From assembly GCA_905221605.1 (NCBI GenBank), contig CAJNDS010002612.1, positions 641,936-671,935 of the forward strand: a stretch of DNA of 30,000 bases, in the 5' to 3' direction. Below the pieces are notes generated by a model. It searched no databases, was not told the origin of the DNA, and worked only from the letters and a program-made list of their open reading frames with translations. Position 1 is the first letter of the stretch. Each line of letters starts with the position of its first letter. This DNA comes from Symbiodinium natans (Eukaryota > Sar > Dinophyceae > Suessiales > Symbiodiniaceae). Below, piece by piece: positions 1-9,070 of the stretch. The position numbers and the translations under genes are program-made.

Positions 1-50
1 GGTTTAGGGTTAGGGTTTGGATATTTTAGGGTTTAGGGTTTACGGTTTAC
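1..50 (+). repeat. TTTAGGG telomere-like array, degenerate
   Basis: Six or seven imperfect TTTAGGG units open the window. Units with TTAGGG, TTTTGG and TTTACGG show decay. It is one of about 80 such arrays, so it does not mark a chromosome end. Confidence 0.8.
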
Positions 51-156
51 AATCGGGTTTCGCTCGATTCTAGGCTCGGTTTTTTTTGGCGGTGTTTGGG
101 CTTTAGTTCGGCTTTTGGAGTTAGGGGTTCATCGGGTTTTAAGGTTTAGGTTGGTT

Positions 157-294
157 ATGATTACTATTATTACTATTGTTATTATTATTATTGTTGTTAT
201 CATTGCTATTATTTTTATTATCAGTATTCTGATTGCTATTATTATTGTTATAACTTGTAGTTTCATTGTTATTCTTTCTTTGGGGGGGGGGGGG
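157..294. repeat. ATT-rich microsatellite followed by a G run
   Basis: An imperfect (ATT/GTT)n tract of about 100 bp is followed by a run of about 12 G. Its translation gives an isoleucine/valine-rich peptide that resembles a membrane helix but is only microsatellite. A complementary AAT-rich tract with a C run lies at 12796-13180. Confidence 0.85.
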
Positions 295-306
295 TGGAAG
301 TTCCAG

Positions 307-351
307 ATTTGCGGCAGTGGCAACGCTGATCCTTCAAGTTGCTGTTGCTGT
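307..351 (+). CDS. candidate exon, hydrophobic peptide
   Basis: Bases after TTCCAG read FAAVATLILQVAVA in one open frame and stop at the consensus-like donor GTGAGT at 352. The peptide is short and hydrophobic with no recognisable family. It lies just downstream of a G run. Its end phase (2) does not fit the next candidate exon at 853 directly, so either an exon between them is missed or one call is wrong. Confidence 0.25.
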
Positions 352-604
352 GTGAGTCGAAACCGTTATAAGAGTCCAGAGAATGAGCTAGGACTGAAGG
401 CTCGATAGCTCAAGTGATATGGCTTCCCCTTATACTAACAGTCCTTAACGGGGGTTCTAGTACCGGCTACTAAAATAATCCCTATGAAGGTCTGTGAGTG
501 TAAGGGGGAACATCCCAAGGTTTTAGGGTGCGAGTCAAGCTTTCGTGTTCAGGGCTGTGCCGTGCATTCTGAGTTTCGGGGTTTAGGGCTTGCAGGGCAT
601 GCCC

Positions 605-650
605 AAAACCCTAAACCCTAAGCCCCTAAGCCCTAAGCTCTAAGCTCTAA
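605..650 (-). repeat. CCCTAAA array, degenerate
   Basis: Imperfect CCCTAAA/CCCTAAG units in reverse orientation to the array at position 1. The stretch 352-850 otherwise shows no feature I can support. Confidence 0.75.
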
Positions 651-852
651 TCGTTGCGCTCCACATGCCTTACACAACCTTGGACCCTTAAGTCGCGCTC
701 TCCGTGATGCAACATGTCCCCAAATACCGAGTGACAAACTTTCCTAAAGTTAAAGCCTGGGACTCCTTGATGCCTCAACAACCCTCTTTAAACAGAAGGT
801 GCCTGAACAAGCTTCAAAAAACAGAAGAAGTAACACAACGCATTTCCCCTAG

Positions 853-1162
853 GTTTTAGGGTTGCTGGAGATTCACCAGGACAGTGCTGGAACGAAGAAG
901 CGGAGACTTGCTTACACGTAAAGAGTCTCGGATCATAGGTCCACAGGACCAGAAGCCACTAAGGTAGGAATTTGTGAAGTCGAAGCAAGGTTCGAAGTGA
1001 GAACGTACCAGGCCATGGTTACACGCGAATTGGATCACCTTTGGCAGCACCTTTTGCACACCCATCGTTGCTTGCACTACCTGCACCGGTTCCATGATTC
1101 TGCTGCGAGCCATGACGTCGGGTGGTTTGTCGTTGTGGTCATTCTCGCACATGTAGTGATTA

Positions 1163-1200
<38 letters not shown>

Positions 1201-4200
1201 GTATTTATATATATACATATGGAATAAGGGACAAGCGAAATGACGTGCCTGATGACGTGCCGGGGTGGGTTCAAGCAAGTTAGGCTGGCTTTTGTGTGCA
1301 AGACTTTCTGCACGCCTTCTGGCGTACTAGCAGGTGCAGAAGAGCCGGCGCTGTCGCCAGTCACAAGGAGCTTGCGCGCAACTCCAGCCCATCCTCTCTT
1401 CACACACTGGGACGTGCCTGCTGGTGCAGCGGGGGCATTGCGGAACTACCAAGTACCCTTACAGGATATTTAGTAGTTATGCTTCGCGTACGTTCTGGCG
1501 CCCAAACCCTACACCCTAAACCATAAGCCTAAAACCTAAACCCTAAACCCTAAACCCTAAGCCCTAAACCCTAAACCTAAACCCTAAACCCTAATCCCTA
1601 AACCCTAAATCCTTCGATCGCTGGAAAACCGAACTCCTCCAACTTTTGGCCTCGCACGGTTGTTCAGCAGAAGTTCTTGCTGAACTTCGAAACCGTAAGG
1701 CCGCACGGCCTCAAACCCAAATGTGTGAGAATAAATGGCTTAGGGTTTAAGGTTTAGGTTTAGGGCTTAGGTTCCGATATTAGGGGTACCTTATATTGGG
1801 GTCCTTAGTCTAAGGGCATCCGATTATTTGGGGTCTTTCCTAGGGCTCCCCTATTTGCGTAAACCCCACAAATTGCGGTGTACCGGACAGGCGGCGCAAG
1901 AGGAGCAGCCGGCGACAGACGCCGAGGCAGCGTGGGATAGCGTGCGTCTCCAACCCCAAGTCACAGCCTGGGTGCAAGAAACTGAGGGTATAGGGTTTAG
2001 GGTTCAGGGTTCATGGTTTAGGGTTGAGCTTTGTTGTTTTTTGCTTCTGAGTGGTATTCGACATGTTTGCCCACCTGGACCGCTTTGCAACTAGGTAGGA
2101 CTTTGGTGCATTGGGTATTTTCGCGTGAAACTAGACAAAAGGCTTACTTCAATCTTGCTTAGGGGCGAACATATTTTCCGACGGTTCGAAGAGCCAAACC
2201 AGACAGAGTCTTCTTTGCGTAGGCTTGCTTGTGCTTCCGTCTTTAAGCCCTAAACCTAAACCCTAAACCCAAGTTCGGCCTAGCCCAGCCTTCCCATACC
2301 TGCCCACAAAGATCCGTCGGGACCCTTGCAAAACGAGTTGCAACTTGACGCCGTGCGCCAAAGGAGTAGTTTCACACGGTGGGTGTGTGGGAAATCCTAA
2401 ACCCTAAACCCTAAACCCTAAACCCGAAACCCGAAACCCGAAACCCTAAACCCTAAACCCTAAAAGCCCGAATCTCAGGTTGAGACGCTCGCCCGGCTTC
2501 TGCAGTCCCAACTGGCCGCTGCCTTGGGGCCTCTACTTGTATGTTCAAGGGACTCACTGTACGGCTTTAGGGTTTAGGGTGTAATCGGGTTTCGAGGTTT
2601 CGTCGGGTTTTGCCGAAGGCTTCCAGCTCATGTTCTGTCATGAACAAAGGTAAGGATTTGTGGGGCCGGCTTTGCTTCCCTAACCCCTAAACCCTAAACC
2701 CTCAACCCTCAACCCTCAACCCTAAACCCTGCACCCTAAACCCTAAACCCTAAACCCTAAACCCTAAACCCTAAACCCTAAAGGTTGTTTTTCTCAACAA
2801 GGCGGCCCAAGCCGACTGGTGGGTGGGTACCAGGGTCTGACAGCTGGCTGGAGTGGCTCGTCGCACCTTTTGTGCGATTCTGATTCCAAAGTGGCCTCCG
2901 GAGCCTGCGAGGGTTTAGGGTTTAGGGTTTAGGGTTTAGGGTTTAGGGTTTAGGGTTTAGTGTTCAGTGTTCAGGGTTTAAGGTTTAGGGTTTAGGGTCC
3001 CTGTATACATATACTATAATATCCCCGAAAACCCTGTTCTCATTTTTAAGGCCCCCATTTTCTGGGTTCTTGTATGGATATTGGGAGGTGCTTGTTGTTT
3101 TGTGGTTGTAGAACGGTGGTGTCTTTCTAGATGGATTGAGAAATGGTGCGAAAGTGTCGGGCAAGTATGCCTCGGCCCGCTCAAGTACCGGGGCCCTAGG
3201 CCTCCAAAAACCCAAGATTTGAGGGTAGTTCCATGGGCCTCGCAAATAGGTCCCTTACCACCTCTAAAGGGTTCTGACATGTATGGGCCCTTAATTTGTT
3301 AAGGGGTATATAAGGGGTAGCCCTTTTACGGGCCCATACTAAGGGACCATGTAACTACCCTAAGATAAGAGTTAGGTACTAGGGTTCAGGGTGTATGGCT
3401 TTTGGCACAGGCACCTGCTTCGGTTGACGTTCGATTAGAATGTGGTCGTCTACGATAGTCTCAGTTCTTAGCCCTACACTGCAAACTTCCCAGCTTTATA
3501 ACCCCTGGACGGTAAACGCTAAACTTCATCGTATGGAATTGAATATCTAATCATCATGCAGAAGGGTACGCCGTGGTGGGCCTGTAATGTTTACATGTGG
3601 TGTTTTTCCTTCTTGAGCAGAAGATTGCAAGATCAGGTCCATCTAGTCCCCTAAACCCTAAACCCTAAACCCTAAACCCCAAACCCCAAACCCTAAACCT
3701 AAACCATTTTCCCTGACTATGGCAGAGGGACTTGGGCCCCTTAAAAGGGCTACAGTTGCAGGGCTTCAGGGTTTTCAGGCTTCTGGTGTAAGACTTTATA
3801 GGTCCTGAACCCTTAACCATAAGGTTTAGATTTTGCATGATCCGATACGACCCACTTTTACGACTGACTTGAAACTTTGAAGATTCAGGGTTTAGGGCTT
3901 TCTCGGGTTGAAGTTTAGGGCTCAGGGAATTTGACCCTCTACCTACAAAAACCCAAGCCCTAGACCCCCTAAATCCAATCAAGGTATTGCCATTTCACAG
4001 TAGAGTTTACCATTGTCCAGAGAATGTCTTGTTTTTTTTTTCTTGGGGGGGTTCACTGTTTGTGGTCTTAGCTATTTCGTAGACCCCCAAGGCCCTCAAC
4101 CCTAAACCCTAAACCCTAAACCCTAAACCCTAAACCCTTAAACCCCCTAAACCCCCTAAACCCCCTAAACCCCCTAAACCCCCTAAACCCCCTAAACCCC

Positions 4201-4397
4201 CCAAACCCCCTAAACCCCCTAAACCCCCTAAACCCCCTAAACCCTAGACCCTGGTGCTTTGGAGGCCTGGTACCTCAGACCCTGCTGGACAAATCGGAGG
4301 CTGTAGTCCTAGCTTAGTTTCTTCCGCTTATGCAGCTTACCCCCCAATTACATGTTGGCTTGCAACCCCATGTCCCTTGAAACTCCAAATTCCCTAA
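853..4397 (+). CDS. gene model A: 17 threaded exon candidates, unknown protein
   Basis: Proposed exons: 853-917, 947-963, 990-1116, 1236-1278, 1334-1452, 1671-1694, 1891-1987, 2052-2094, 2163-2218, 2312-2382, 2479-2571, 2627-2649, 2802-2871, 3621-3636, 3726-3785, 4001-4030, 4336-4397. Each follows an AG and ends at a GT; phases agree at every junction and give about 338 codons ending in TAA at 4395. Donors include GTAGGA (964, 2095), GTAAGG (1695, 2650) and GTTTAGGG (2572). Peptide samples: QAMVTRELDHLWQHLL, VFDMFAHLDRFAT, VETLARLLQSQLAAALG. No domain is recognised. The 5' end is open. Introns 918-946 and 964-989 would be only 29 and 26 nt, which is suspicious, and several islands are open in a second frame too. 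The chain was chosen by hand among alternatives, so it is a hypothesis. Confidence 0.3.
990..1116 (+). CDS. candidate exon, His/Leu-rich helix
   Basis: This is one of the longer exons in model A (127 nt). The frame is open and reads through TYQAMVTRELDHLWQHLL and then a histidine-rich stretch (HTHRCLHYLHRFH). The donor is GTCGGG at 1117. The same frame stays open into the AT microsatellite at 1160-1216, where it becomes IYIYIY, so the real end must lie before it. No family recognised. Confidence 0.35.
1160..1216. repeat. AT dinucleotide microsatellite
   Basis: Near-perfect TA repeat of about 55 bp. It creates spurious YIYIYI reading frames on both strands. In model A it falls inside an intron. 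Confidence 0.9.
1334..1452 (+). CDS. candidate exon of 119 nt
   Basis: The sequence after CTAGCAG at 1333 is open in all three frames for about 120 nt. The phase-consistent frame reads AEEPALSPVTRSLRATPAH and on to a donor GTACCC at 1453. Another frame (VQKSRRCRQSQG) stays open to a TAA in the CCCTAAA array at about 1517. The openness in three frames means the frame cannot be fixed from sequence alone. Confidence 0.35.
1502..1612 (-). repeat. CCCTAAA array
   Basis: About 15 units with scattered variants (CCATAAG, CCTAAAA). In model A it is the 3' part of the intron before 1671. Confidence 0.9.
1891..1987 (+). CDS. candidate exon, acidic helix-like peptide
   Basis: After GGACAG the frame reads AAQEEQPATDAEAAWDSVRL and continues open to a donor GTATAGGG at 1988, a variant telomere unit. 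It ends in phase 1, matching the next candidate (2052-2094). Codon use is GC-rich and even. No family recognised. Confidence 0.4.
2312..2571 (+). CDS. two candidate exons around a CCCTAAA intron
   Basis: Exon 2312-2382 follows the tract CCCATACCTGCCCACAAAG and reads PSGPLQNELQLDAVRQRSS. Exon 2479-2571 follows AATCTCAG and reads VETLARLLQSQLAAALG, a strongly amphipathic helix, ending in the telomere donor GTTTAGGG at 2572. Joined at GTGTGT (2383) they stay in frame. The intron between them is mostly CCCTAAA units with a CCCGAAA sub-block. Confidence 0.4.
2395..2465 (-). repeat. CCCTAAA array with CCCGAAA units
   Basis: Nine to ten units, of which three adjacent ones are CCCGAAA. Adjacent identical variants point to local copying of units. 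Confidence 0.9.
2680..2784 (-). repeat. CCCTAAA array
   Basis: About 14 units, with three successive CCCTCAA variants at its 5' side. With the TTTAGGG array at 2911 it forms an inverted pair around the island 2785-2908. Confidence 0.9.
2911..2998 (+). repeat. TTTAGGG array
   Basis: About 12 units, the last few degenerate (TTCAGTG). It is the right arm of the inverted pair that encloses 2785-2908. Confidence 0.9.
2999..3620. other. repeat-free intron-like interior
   Basis: About 620 bp between a TTTAGGG array and a CCCTAAA array. Small frames exist on both strands (2985-3280 minus, 3081-3302 plus) but none has splice-like ends plus a convincing peptide. It ends in a good acceptor-like tract, TTTTTCCTTCTTGAGCAG, at 3620. 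Confidence 0.4.
3648..3706 (-). repeat. CCCTAAA array
   Basis: Eight units including two CCCCAAA variants, between the candidate exons 3621-3636 and 3726-3785. Confidence 0.9.
4095..4247 (-). repeat. CCCTAAA array switching to a 9-bp unit
   Basis: Five normal CCCTAAA units pass into about eleven units of TAAACCCCC, 9 bp, from about 4140. The block is nearly homogeneous, so the variant spread locally after it arose. Confidence 0.9.
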
Positions 4398-4487
4398 ATC
4401 CTGAACCCTGAACCCTAAACCCTGAACCCTAAACCCCTAACCCCGAACCCCTAAGCCCTAAACCCTAAACCCTAAACCCTAAACCCT
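4383..4487 (-). repeat. CCCTAAA/CCCTGAA array
   Basis: About 14 mixed units. The first in-frame TAA of model A lies at its start (4395). Confidence 0.9.
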
Positions 4488-4518
4488 CCAACGCCTTCGA
4501 TCCTGACACCGAACCCAG

Positions 4519-4587
4519 GAGCGACTCATCCTCGACCCGCGTGGGCGCGGCTGGTATCGACTGCGCCTCCGCTTCCTGGGACCCAGG
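4519..4587 (+). CDS. candid exon between inverted telomere arrays
   Basis: A 69-nt GC-rich island after ACCGAACCCAG, with a CCCTAAA array on its left and TTTAGGG on its right. All three frames are open; two plausible readings are SDSSSTRVGAAGIDCASASW and ERLILDPRGRGWYRLRLRF. A 15-bp part (CTGCGCCTCCGCTTC) recurs at 4771-4785 outside any exon call. The frame cannot be decided. Confidence 0.3.
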
Positions 4588-4937
4588 GTTTAGGGTTTAG
4601 GGTTTAGGGTTTAGGGTTTAGGGTTTAGGGTTTAGGGTTTAGGGTTTAGGGTTTAGGGTAACTAGGACTCAGAGTAGGCCCTTATTTCCTCCTTTTAGGG
4701 TTGGGGCCTTATATTGAATCCCCTCAAAACCGAAACGGGCAACTTTTTTTGTTTTTGATTCCCAGGTTACTCCTGCGCCTCCGCTTCTGGCAGAGGGAAT
4801 TAGGGCTTAGGGCTTGGGGGGCTTAGGGTTTTTAGTGTTGTTAGGGTTTTTAGGGTTTGTTTTTGGGTTTAGGGTTCTTTGAGGGTTTAGGGTTTAGGGT
4901 TTGGGGTTTAGGGTTTAGGGTTTGGGGTTTGGGGTTC
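4585..4937 (+). repeat. two TTTAGGG arrays
   Basis: A clean array at 4585-4659 and a degenerate one at about 4797-4937 with TTTTAGG, TTTGGGG and TTTGTTT units. The bases between them (4660-4796) show no convincing exon. Confidence 0.85.
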
Positions 4938-5303
4938 CCCTACGCCTTAAACCCGAACAAACCTCAGGGGTTTCACGTTGTGGGCTTTCGGGTTTGAATG
5001 GCTACTAACGCCCAACACTAAAGCCCCGAGACACCCTTGCTTTGGTCAGGTTCAGGTTCGTTGGAGATCTTAGCCTACTAATTGCTCACCCCGAAAAATA
5101 TTCTTCCTTATCAAGGGCAATACAAGGATTATTTGTTTTCTTTTGGGGTTCTTAAGCAAATGGTAGCAGCCTGAACCCTGACCCCCACGTGGAGGTTAAT
5201 GGTACTTCTTGCTTATAAACCAATTGGAAACCACTTCAAGCCCTGTAACAGCCCTCATACGGTTCTGATTGGGCTATAAGCGCAGTTCTATTTGGGGCAA
5301 AAA
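4938..5303. other. repeat-poor spacer
   Basis: About 360 bp with no frame, motif or repeat that I can support, apart from one or two isolated CCCTGA units near 5175. Confidence 0.4.
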
Positions 5304-5411
5304 AACCTAGACCCTAGACCCCAGACCCTAGACCCTAGACCCTAAACCCTAAACCCTAAACCCTAAACCCTAAACCCTAAACCCTAAACCCTAAACCCTA
5401 AACCCTAAACC
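5304..5411 (-). repeat. CCCTAAA array, left arm of EF-hand island
   Basis: Five CCCTAGA units followed by about ten CCCTAAA units. Faces the TTTAGGG array at 5512 across the EF-hand exon. Confidence 0.9.
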
Positions 5412-5417
5412 TGTAAG

Positions 5418-5509
5418 GTTCCTCTTCATGGACGACGACTACTCCGGCACCATCTCCTATCAGGAGCTGGAGGACAGAACCGGGCTGCGACCGGCTCCTG
5501 AATGTGGGA
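5418..5509 (+). CDS. exon encoding an EF-hand calcium-binding loop
   Basis: The frame reads FLFMDDDYSGTISYQELED, then RTGLRPAPE. Residues DDDYSGTISYQE (5431-5466) fit the 12-residue EF-hand loop: Asp at positions 1 and 3, Ser at 5, the invariant Gly at 6, Ile at 8 and Glu at 12. EF-hands bind calcium in calmodulin-like proteins, calcium-dependent kinases and many others; one loop cannot say which. The flanking helices are only partly present, as expected if exon borders cut the domain. The acceptor is probably the AG at 5416-5417; the donor may be GTGGGA at 5504 or GTTTGG at 5510. It sits between a CCCTAAA array and a TTTAGGG array. An isolated domain remnant is possible. Confidence 0.55.
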
Positions 5510-5511
5510 GT

Positions 5512-5790
5512 TTGGGGTTTAGGGTTTAGGGTTTAGGGTTTAGGGTTTCGGGTTTAGGGGAATTTGGGGTCATAGGGTTAGGGTTAGAGGGTATAGGGTT
5601 TAGGTGTATAGGGTTTAGGGTTTAGGGTGTAGGGTATAGGCCTTTAGGGGTATAGGGTTTAGGGTATCGGGGTATAGGGGTATCGGGGTATAGGGGTATA
5701 GGGGTATTGGGGTTATGGGGGTATAGGGTTTAGGGCAAATTTAGGGTTATTGGGTCTAGGGTTTAGGGTTTGAGGGTTTGGGGTCAATAA
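5512..5790 (+). repeat. TTTAGGG array decaying to TATAGGG and TATCGGGG units
   Basis: Clean units at the left turn into GTATAGGG, GTATCGGG and GTATTGGG units from about 5580. It is the most diverged large array in the window. Confidence 0.85.
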
Positions 5791-6111
5791 AGGCTATTCT
5801 GGAAGGGGATTCTGGGGGTTTAGGGTAGAAGCACCTGTAGTGTTTAAGGCTCTATGGCTTGAATTATGGGAAGGGTTATCGTGGACCCCTTCCCTCCTAG
5901 ACCCCGGGGAAAGTAGAACTCCAAACGGTACCCTACACTACCATTGGGCCATTTTTCGGAACCCATTAGGGCATCTACTTTTTTGGATCCTCCCAGGGGT
6001 CTTCTGACCTGAACAATCCTCCGATGCAACACGAGGTGCGCTTCAAGTTTTAGGTGGGAGCCGTTACGGTGGGGATGCTCCCTAACCTTTTTTTCTCCCG
6101 TAAACCCTGCA
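5791..6111. other. intron-like spacer
   Basis: About 320 bp with no repeat. A minus-strand frame at 5844-6032 lacks any recognisable feature. I see nothing else. Confidence 0.35.
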
Positions 6112-6429
6112 GATTTAGGATTTAGGATTTAGGGTTTAGGGTTTAGGGTTTAGGGTGGGTTTAGGGTTTAGGGTTTAGGGTTTAGGGTTCAGAGACCTTG
6201 GAACTGCATAGCCCCCCTTCGGGGGTTAGGGTGTAGGGCTTTCGGGCTTTTTTCGCTCCAGGGCTTTCGCGAACCCAAGAGCCCTTGAAGTTTGCCCGCA
6301 CGACCGCCTTAACTTCTAATCCAGAGTGTTTAGGGTTGGGCTTTAGGGTTTGGGGTTTAGGGTTTAGGGTTCAGGGTTCAGGGTTCAGGGTTTAGGGTTT
6401 AGGGTTTAGGGTTTAGGGTTTAGGGTTTG
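6112..6429 (+). repeat. two TTTAGGG arrays
   Basis: Arrays at 6112-6190 and 6328-6429, the second with three TTCAGGG units, separated by about 140 bp of unique sequence. Confidence 0.85.
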
Positions 6430-6596
6430 GCGGAGACCCTAACCCTACGTGGATGGTGGGGTGGGACTAGGTTGGGATCCCACAAGACTCCTAGGTAGGA
6501 TAAGGGGGGACCCTTCAAAAGTGGACCCTTCTTAGCCCTCTTCTGGCTCTCTTAAACAGGGGCCTTATTCAGAGGGTCTATATCCCCAAGGGCCCC

Positions 6597-6705
6597 CTAA
6601 CCCTAAACCCTAAACCCTAAACCCTAAACCCTAAACCCTAAACCCTAAACCCTAAACCCTAAACCCTAAACCCTAAACCCTAAACCCTAAACCCTAAACC
6701 CTAAA
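6597..6705 (-). repeat. CCCTAAA array, 15 near-perfect units
   Basis: One of the purest arrays in the window. Faces TTTCAGGG-type units at 6780 across the exon candidate 6722-6779. Confidence 0.95.
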
Positions 6706-6721
6706 GACAAGGCGCCTTTAG

Positions 6722-6779
6722 CTCCAGGATGTTGTCCGCACGAAGCTGAAGATCCCAACAAAGCCGCCCTCTCGGAAGG
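6722..6779 (+). CDS. candidate exon, basic peptide
   Basis: After GCGCCTTTAG the frame reads LQDVVRTKLKIPTKPPSRK, with a donor GTTTCAGG at 6780. Left flank is CCCTAAA, right flank TTTCAGG. No family recognised. A second open frame (APLAPGCCPHEAEDPNK) uses the upstream AG. Confidence 0.4.
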
Positions 6780-6805
6780 GTTTCAGGGCTCAGGGTATAC
6801 AGGGT

Positions 6806-6909
6806 TCCTAAACCCTAAACCCTAAACCCTAAACCCTAAACCCTAAACCCTAAACCCTAAACCCTAAACCCTACACCTTCAACCCTAAACCCTAAACCCT
6901 AAACCCTAG
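6806..6909 (-). repeat. CCCTAAA array
   Basis: About 14 units with one CCCTACA and one CCTTCAA variant. Confidence 0.9.
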
Positions 6910-7001
6910 GGGGTTTAGGGGTTTTACATCTTAGGGTTTATCCCTAGACTCTAAACCCAAAACCCTTGCACCCTGAACCCTACAACCCTAAACCCTTCAA
7001 G

Positions 7002-7088
7002 TGGGTCTCGTGGCACCCAAAGCGGCACCTCAAGTTTTTCTCAAATTGCCTCACGTTTGATTTTTTCGCTTTGTGCAAGGCCATGAAT
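7002..7088 (+). CDS. candidate exon, aromatic-rich peptide
   Basis: An 87-nt open frame after CCCTTCAAG reads WVSWHPKRHLKFFSNCLTFD and continues FFALCKAMN to the telomere donor GTTTAGGG at 7089. In-frame and of exon-like composition. A shorter alternative frame uses a donor GTTTTT. No family recognised. Confidence 0.4.
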
Positions 7089-7139
7089 GTTTAGGGTTTA
7101 GGGTTTAGGGTTTAGGGTTAAGAGTTTAGGGTTTAGGGT
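7089..7139 (+). repeat. TTTAGGG array at an intron 5' end
   Basis: Seven units begin directly at the end of the open frame of the preceding exon. Confidence 0.9.
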
Positions 7140-7307
7140 GTGGCCAACCGGGTGTCCTCCACAAGGGGCTGGCCTAAGCCCCAAACCCTAAACCCGAGGC
7201 CTTGCAGGTTCGGGCTTTCGATTTCCGGCTTGGGGTTGCCCTAAATAAGCCCTAAACCCTAAACCCTAAACCCTAAACCGTAAACCCTAAACCCTAAAGG
7301 GTTGCAG

Positions 7308-7393
7308 GCTCTACCCCCAAGAGCAGCTGCTTGCAGTTTGGCGCGCGCTCGATCAGGCCGCGATTGCTTGCGGAGTGCCGGTTCATATTGAGG
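7308..7393 (+). CDS. candidate exon, helix-rich
   Basis: After GGGTTGCAG the frame reads YPQEQLLAVWRALDQAAIA then CGVPVHIE, ending at GTTTAGGG (7394). The peptide looks like a buried helix plus a beta strand. Left flank CCCTAAA, right flank TTTAGGG. No family recognised. Confidence 0.42.
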
Positions 7394-7565
7394 GTTTAGG
7401 GTTTATAGGGTTTAGGTTTTAGGGTTTAGGGTTTAGGGTTTAGGGTTTAAGGATAAAGTATTTTGGCGGTGGGGTTTAGGGTTTAGGGATACGTTTGACA
7501 GTGGCTGAATACTGGCACCCAACCAGGCAATCAGGCAAACAACAGAACTCTGACTGACTCCAGCC

Positions 7566-7679
7566 ATAAACCCTACATCCAAACCCTAAGTCCTAAGCCC
7601 TAAACCCTAAACCCGAAACCCTAAACCCTAAACCCTAAACCCTAAACTCTAAACCCTAAACCCTAAACCCTAAACCCTA
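7566..7679 (-). repeat. CCCTAAA array
   Basis: About 15 units with CCCTAAG, CCCGAAA and TCTAAAC variants. Confidence 0.9.
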
Positions 7680-7766
7680 CGAAACGAAAGACCAGACCCA
7701 GCATCCCCCAAGCAGGCCGCCCAGGCAGCACCTTTACACCCCCCCCCCGTTTTTCCTCCTGTTTAG

Positions 7767-7895
7767 GTGCCTCGGTTCCATCATAAACTCCAGCAAAGGA
7801 GGGTTGAGGATGTAGGGATGAGTGTTTCAAGTATCTTGAACTCGATGCCTATGCCAAAGACACTCCTCATCAATGGGTCTTTCAGCCACACATCT
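7767..7895 (+). CDS. candidate exon of 129 nt with a strong acceptor
   Basis: A long pyrimidine tract (a C run, then TTTTTCCTCCTGTTTAG) precedes an open frame of 43 codons beginning VPRFHHKLQQRRVEDVG and ending FSHTS at a GTTTAG donor (7896) that is not part of an array. This acceptor is among the most convincing in the window. No family recognised. Confidence 0.45.
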
Positions 7896-8096
7896 GTTTA
7901 GCAGTGGTCACTTCAGACTGTCCCTAAGCCCTAAACATTAAGCCCACAGCCCTGAGCCCTAAACTCTAAACCCTTACGCTTAAACCGAGATCCCTTGATT
8001 CAATAGCCCCAGACTCAGACCTTGTACTCCGACTTCCAGCGGACGCTGAACCCTACATCAATCCGAAGGCCTAAGGCCTCAACCCCATTTCCTAAA

Positions 8097-8238
8097 AAGG
8101 GTTTAGGGTTTAGGATATTGAGTTTGTTTAGGGTTTAGGGTTTAGGGTTTAGGGTTAAGGGTTAAGGGTTTAGGGTTTAGGGTTTAGGGTTTAGGGTTTA
8201 GGGTTTAGGGTTTAGGGTTTAGGGTTAGGGTTTAGGGT
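8097..8238 (+). repeat. TTTAGGG array
   Basis: About 18 units with TTAAGGG and TTAGGG variants. Confidence 0.95.
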
Positions 8239-8294
8239 GAAGACTGAACAGGGGCGGTAGCGAACCGCGCGGTTCTCTCTCCCATCACTGCCAG

Positions 8295-8356
8295 GGTGGC
8301 TCGGGTATCATCAGCTACGGCCAGCCCCTCCTATGCACATGGTCTCACGCTTCAGG
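8295..8356 (+). CDS. candidate exon between two TTTAGGG arrays
   Basis: The tract CTCTCTCCCATCACTGCCAG precedes an open frame reading GGSGIISYGQPLLCTWSHA, ending at GTTTAGGG (8357). A second frame (VARVSSATASPSYAHG) is equally open. Confidence 0.35.
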
Positions 8357-8566
8357 GTTTAGGGTTTAGGGTTTAGGGTCTAGGGTTTAGGGTCTAGGGT
8401 TTGGGGCCTAGGGTTTGGTGCTTCGGGCTTTATCTGAACCTAATTAAACCCTAATTCCCCAAACCCTAAACCCTAAGGTCCCAAGACGCTAAATCCTTTA
8501 ATCCCAACACCCAACAAAGGGTCCCCTAAGCCCTCAACCCTAAGCCCTCAAAGCAAGGGGTTCTAC

Positions 8567-8854
8567 CACCCTAACCCTAAACCCTAAACCCTAAACCCTA
8601 AACCCTAAACCCTAAACCCTAAACCCTAAACCCTAAACCCTAAACCCTAAACCCTAAACCCTAAACCGCAAAGCCAGGACCCGGCCTAAACAGCCCAAAC
8701 CATGTAAATCCTAAGCCCCTGAACCCTACCCTACCTGAACCAGAGACTCTCTTTCTTGCCAACCCAATCCTGCACCACCTGAAGCCTAAACCCTAAACCC
8801 TAAACCCTAAACCCTAAACCCTAAACCCTAAACCCTAAACCCTAAACCCTAAAC
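8567..8854 (-). repeat. two CCCTAAA arrays
   Basis: Arrays at 8567-8667 and 8785-8854, both nearly perfect, separated by 117 bp without a convincing exon. Degenerate CCCTAAG and CCCGAAG units continue to about 9040. Confidence 0.9.
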
Positions 8855-9070
8855 CGCAAATCCGAAATCCTTCAACTTAAGCCCAAGGCCCCGAAGCCTG
8901 CTTTGCGCCTTGAAGCCCGAAACCCTAAGCCCTCTCAAGCCGTTGAAGCCCAAAGCCCCGAACCCTAGCAAAAACACTAAACTCCCGAACTAATGCTTCC
9001 GAGACCTTAAGCCCGAAAGCCCCCCAAAGCCTAAACCAAACTAATACTCAGCAGCCCCAACCATATTCAG

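Noticed and set aside
115-408. Ile/Val-rich open frames on both strands as a membrane protein
   Set aside because: They are translations of the ATT microsatellite at 157-255 and appear on both strands.
856-1403. Minus-strand frames of 108 and 140 codons
   Set aside because: They run across the TA microsatellite and oppose a better plus-strand path; no motif.
4096-4247. CRISPR-like or satellite array
   Set aside because: Units are 7-9 bp direct repeats without spacers; they are telomere variants.
8262-8275. 14-bp palindrome GAACCGCGCGGTTC as an operator
   Set aside because: Single occurrence, no promoter context, eukaryotic setting; likely chance.
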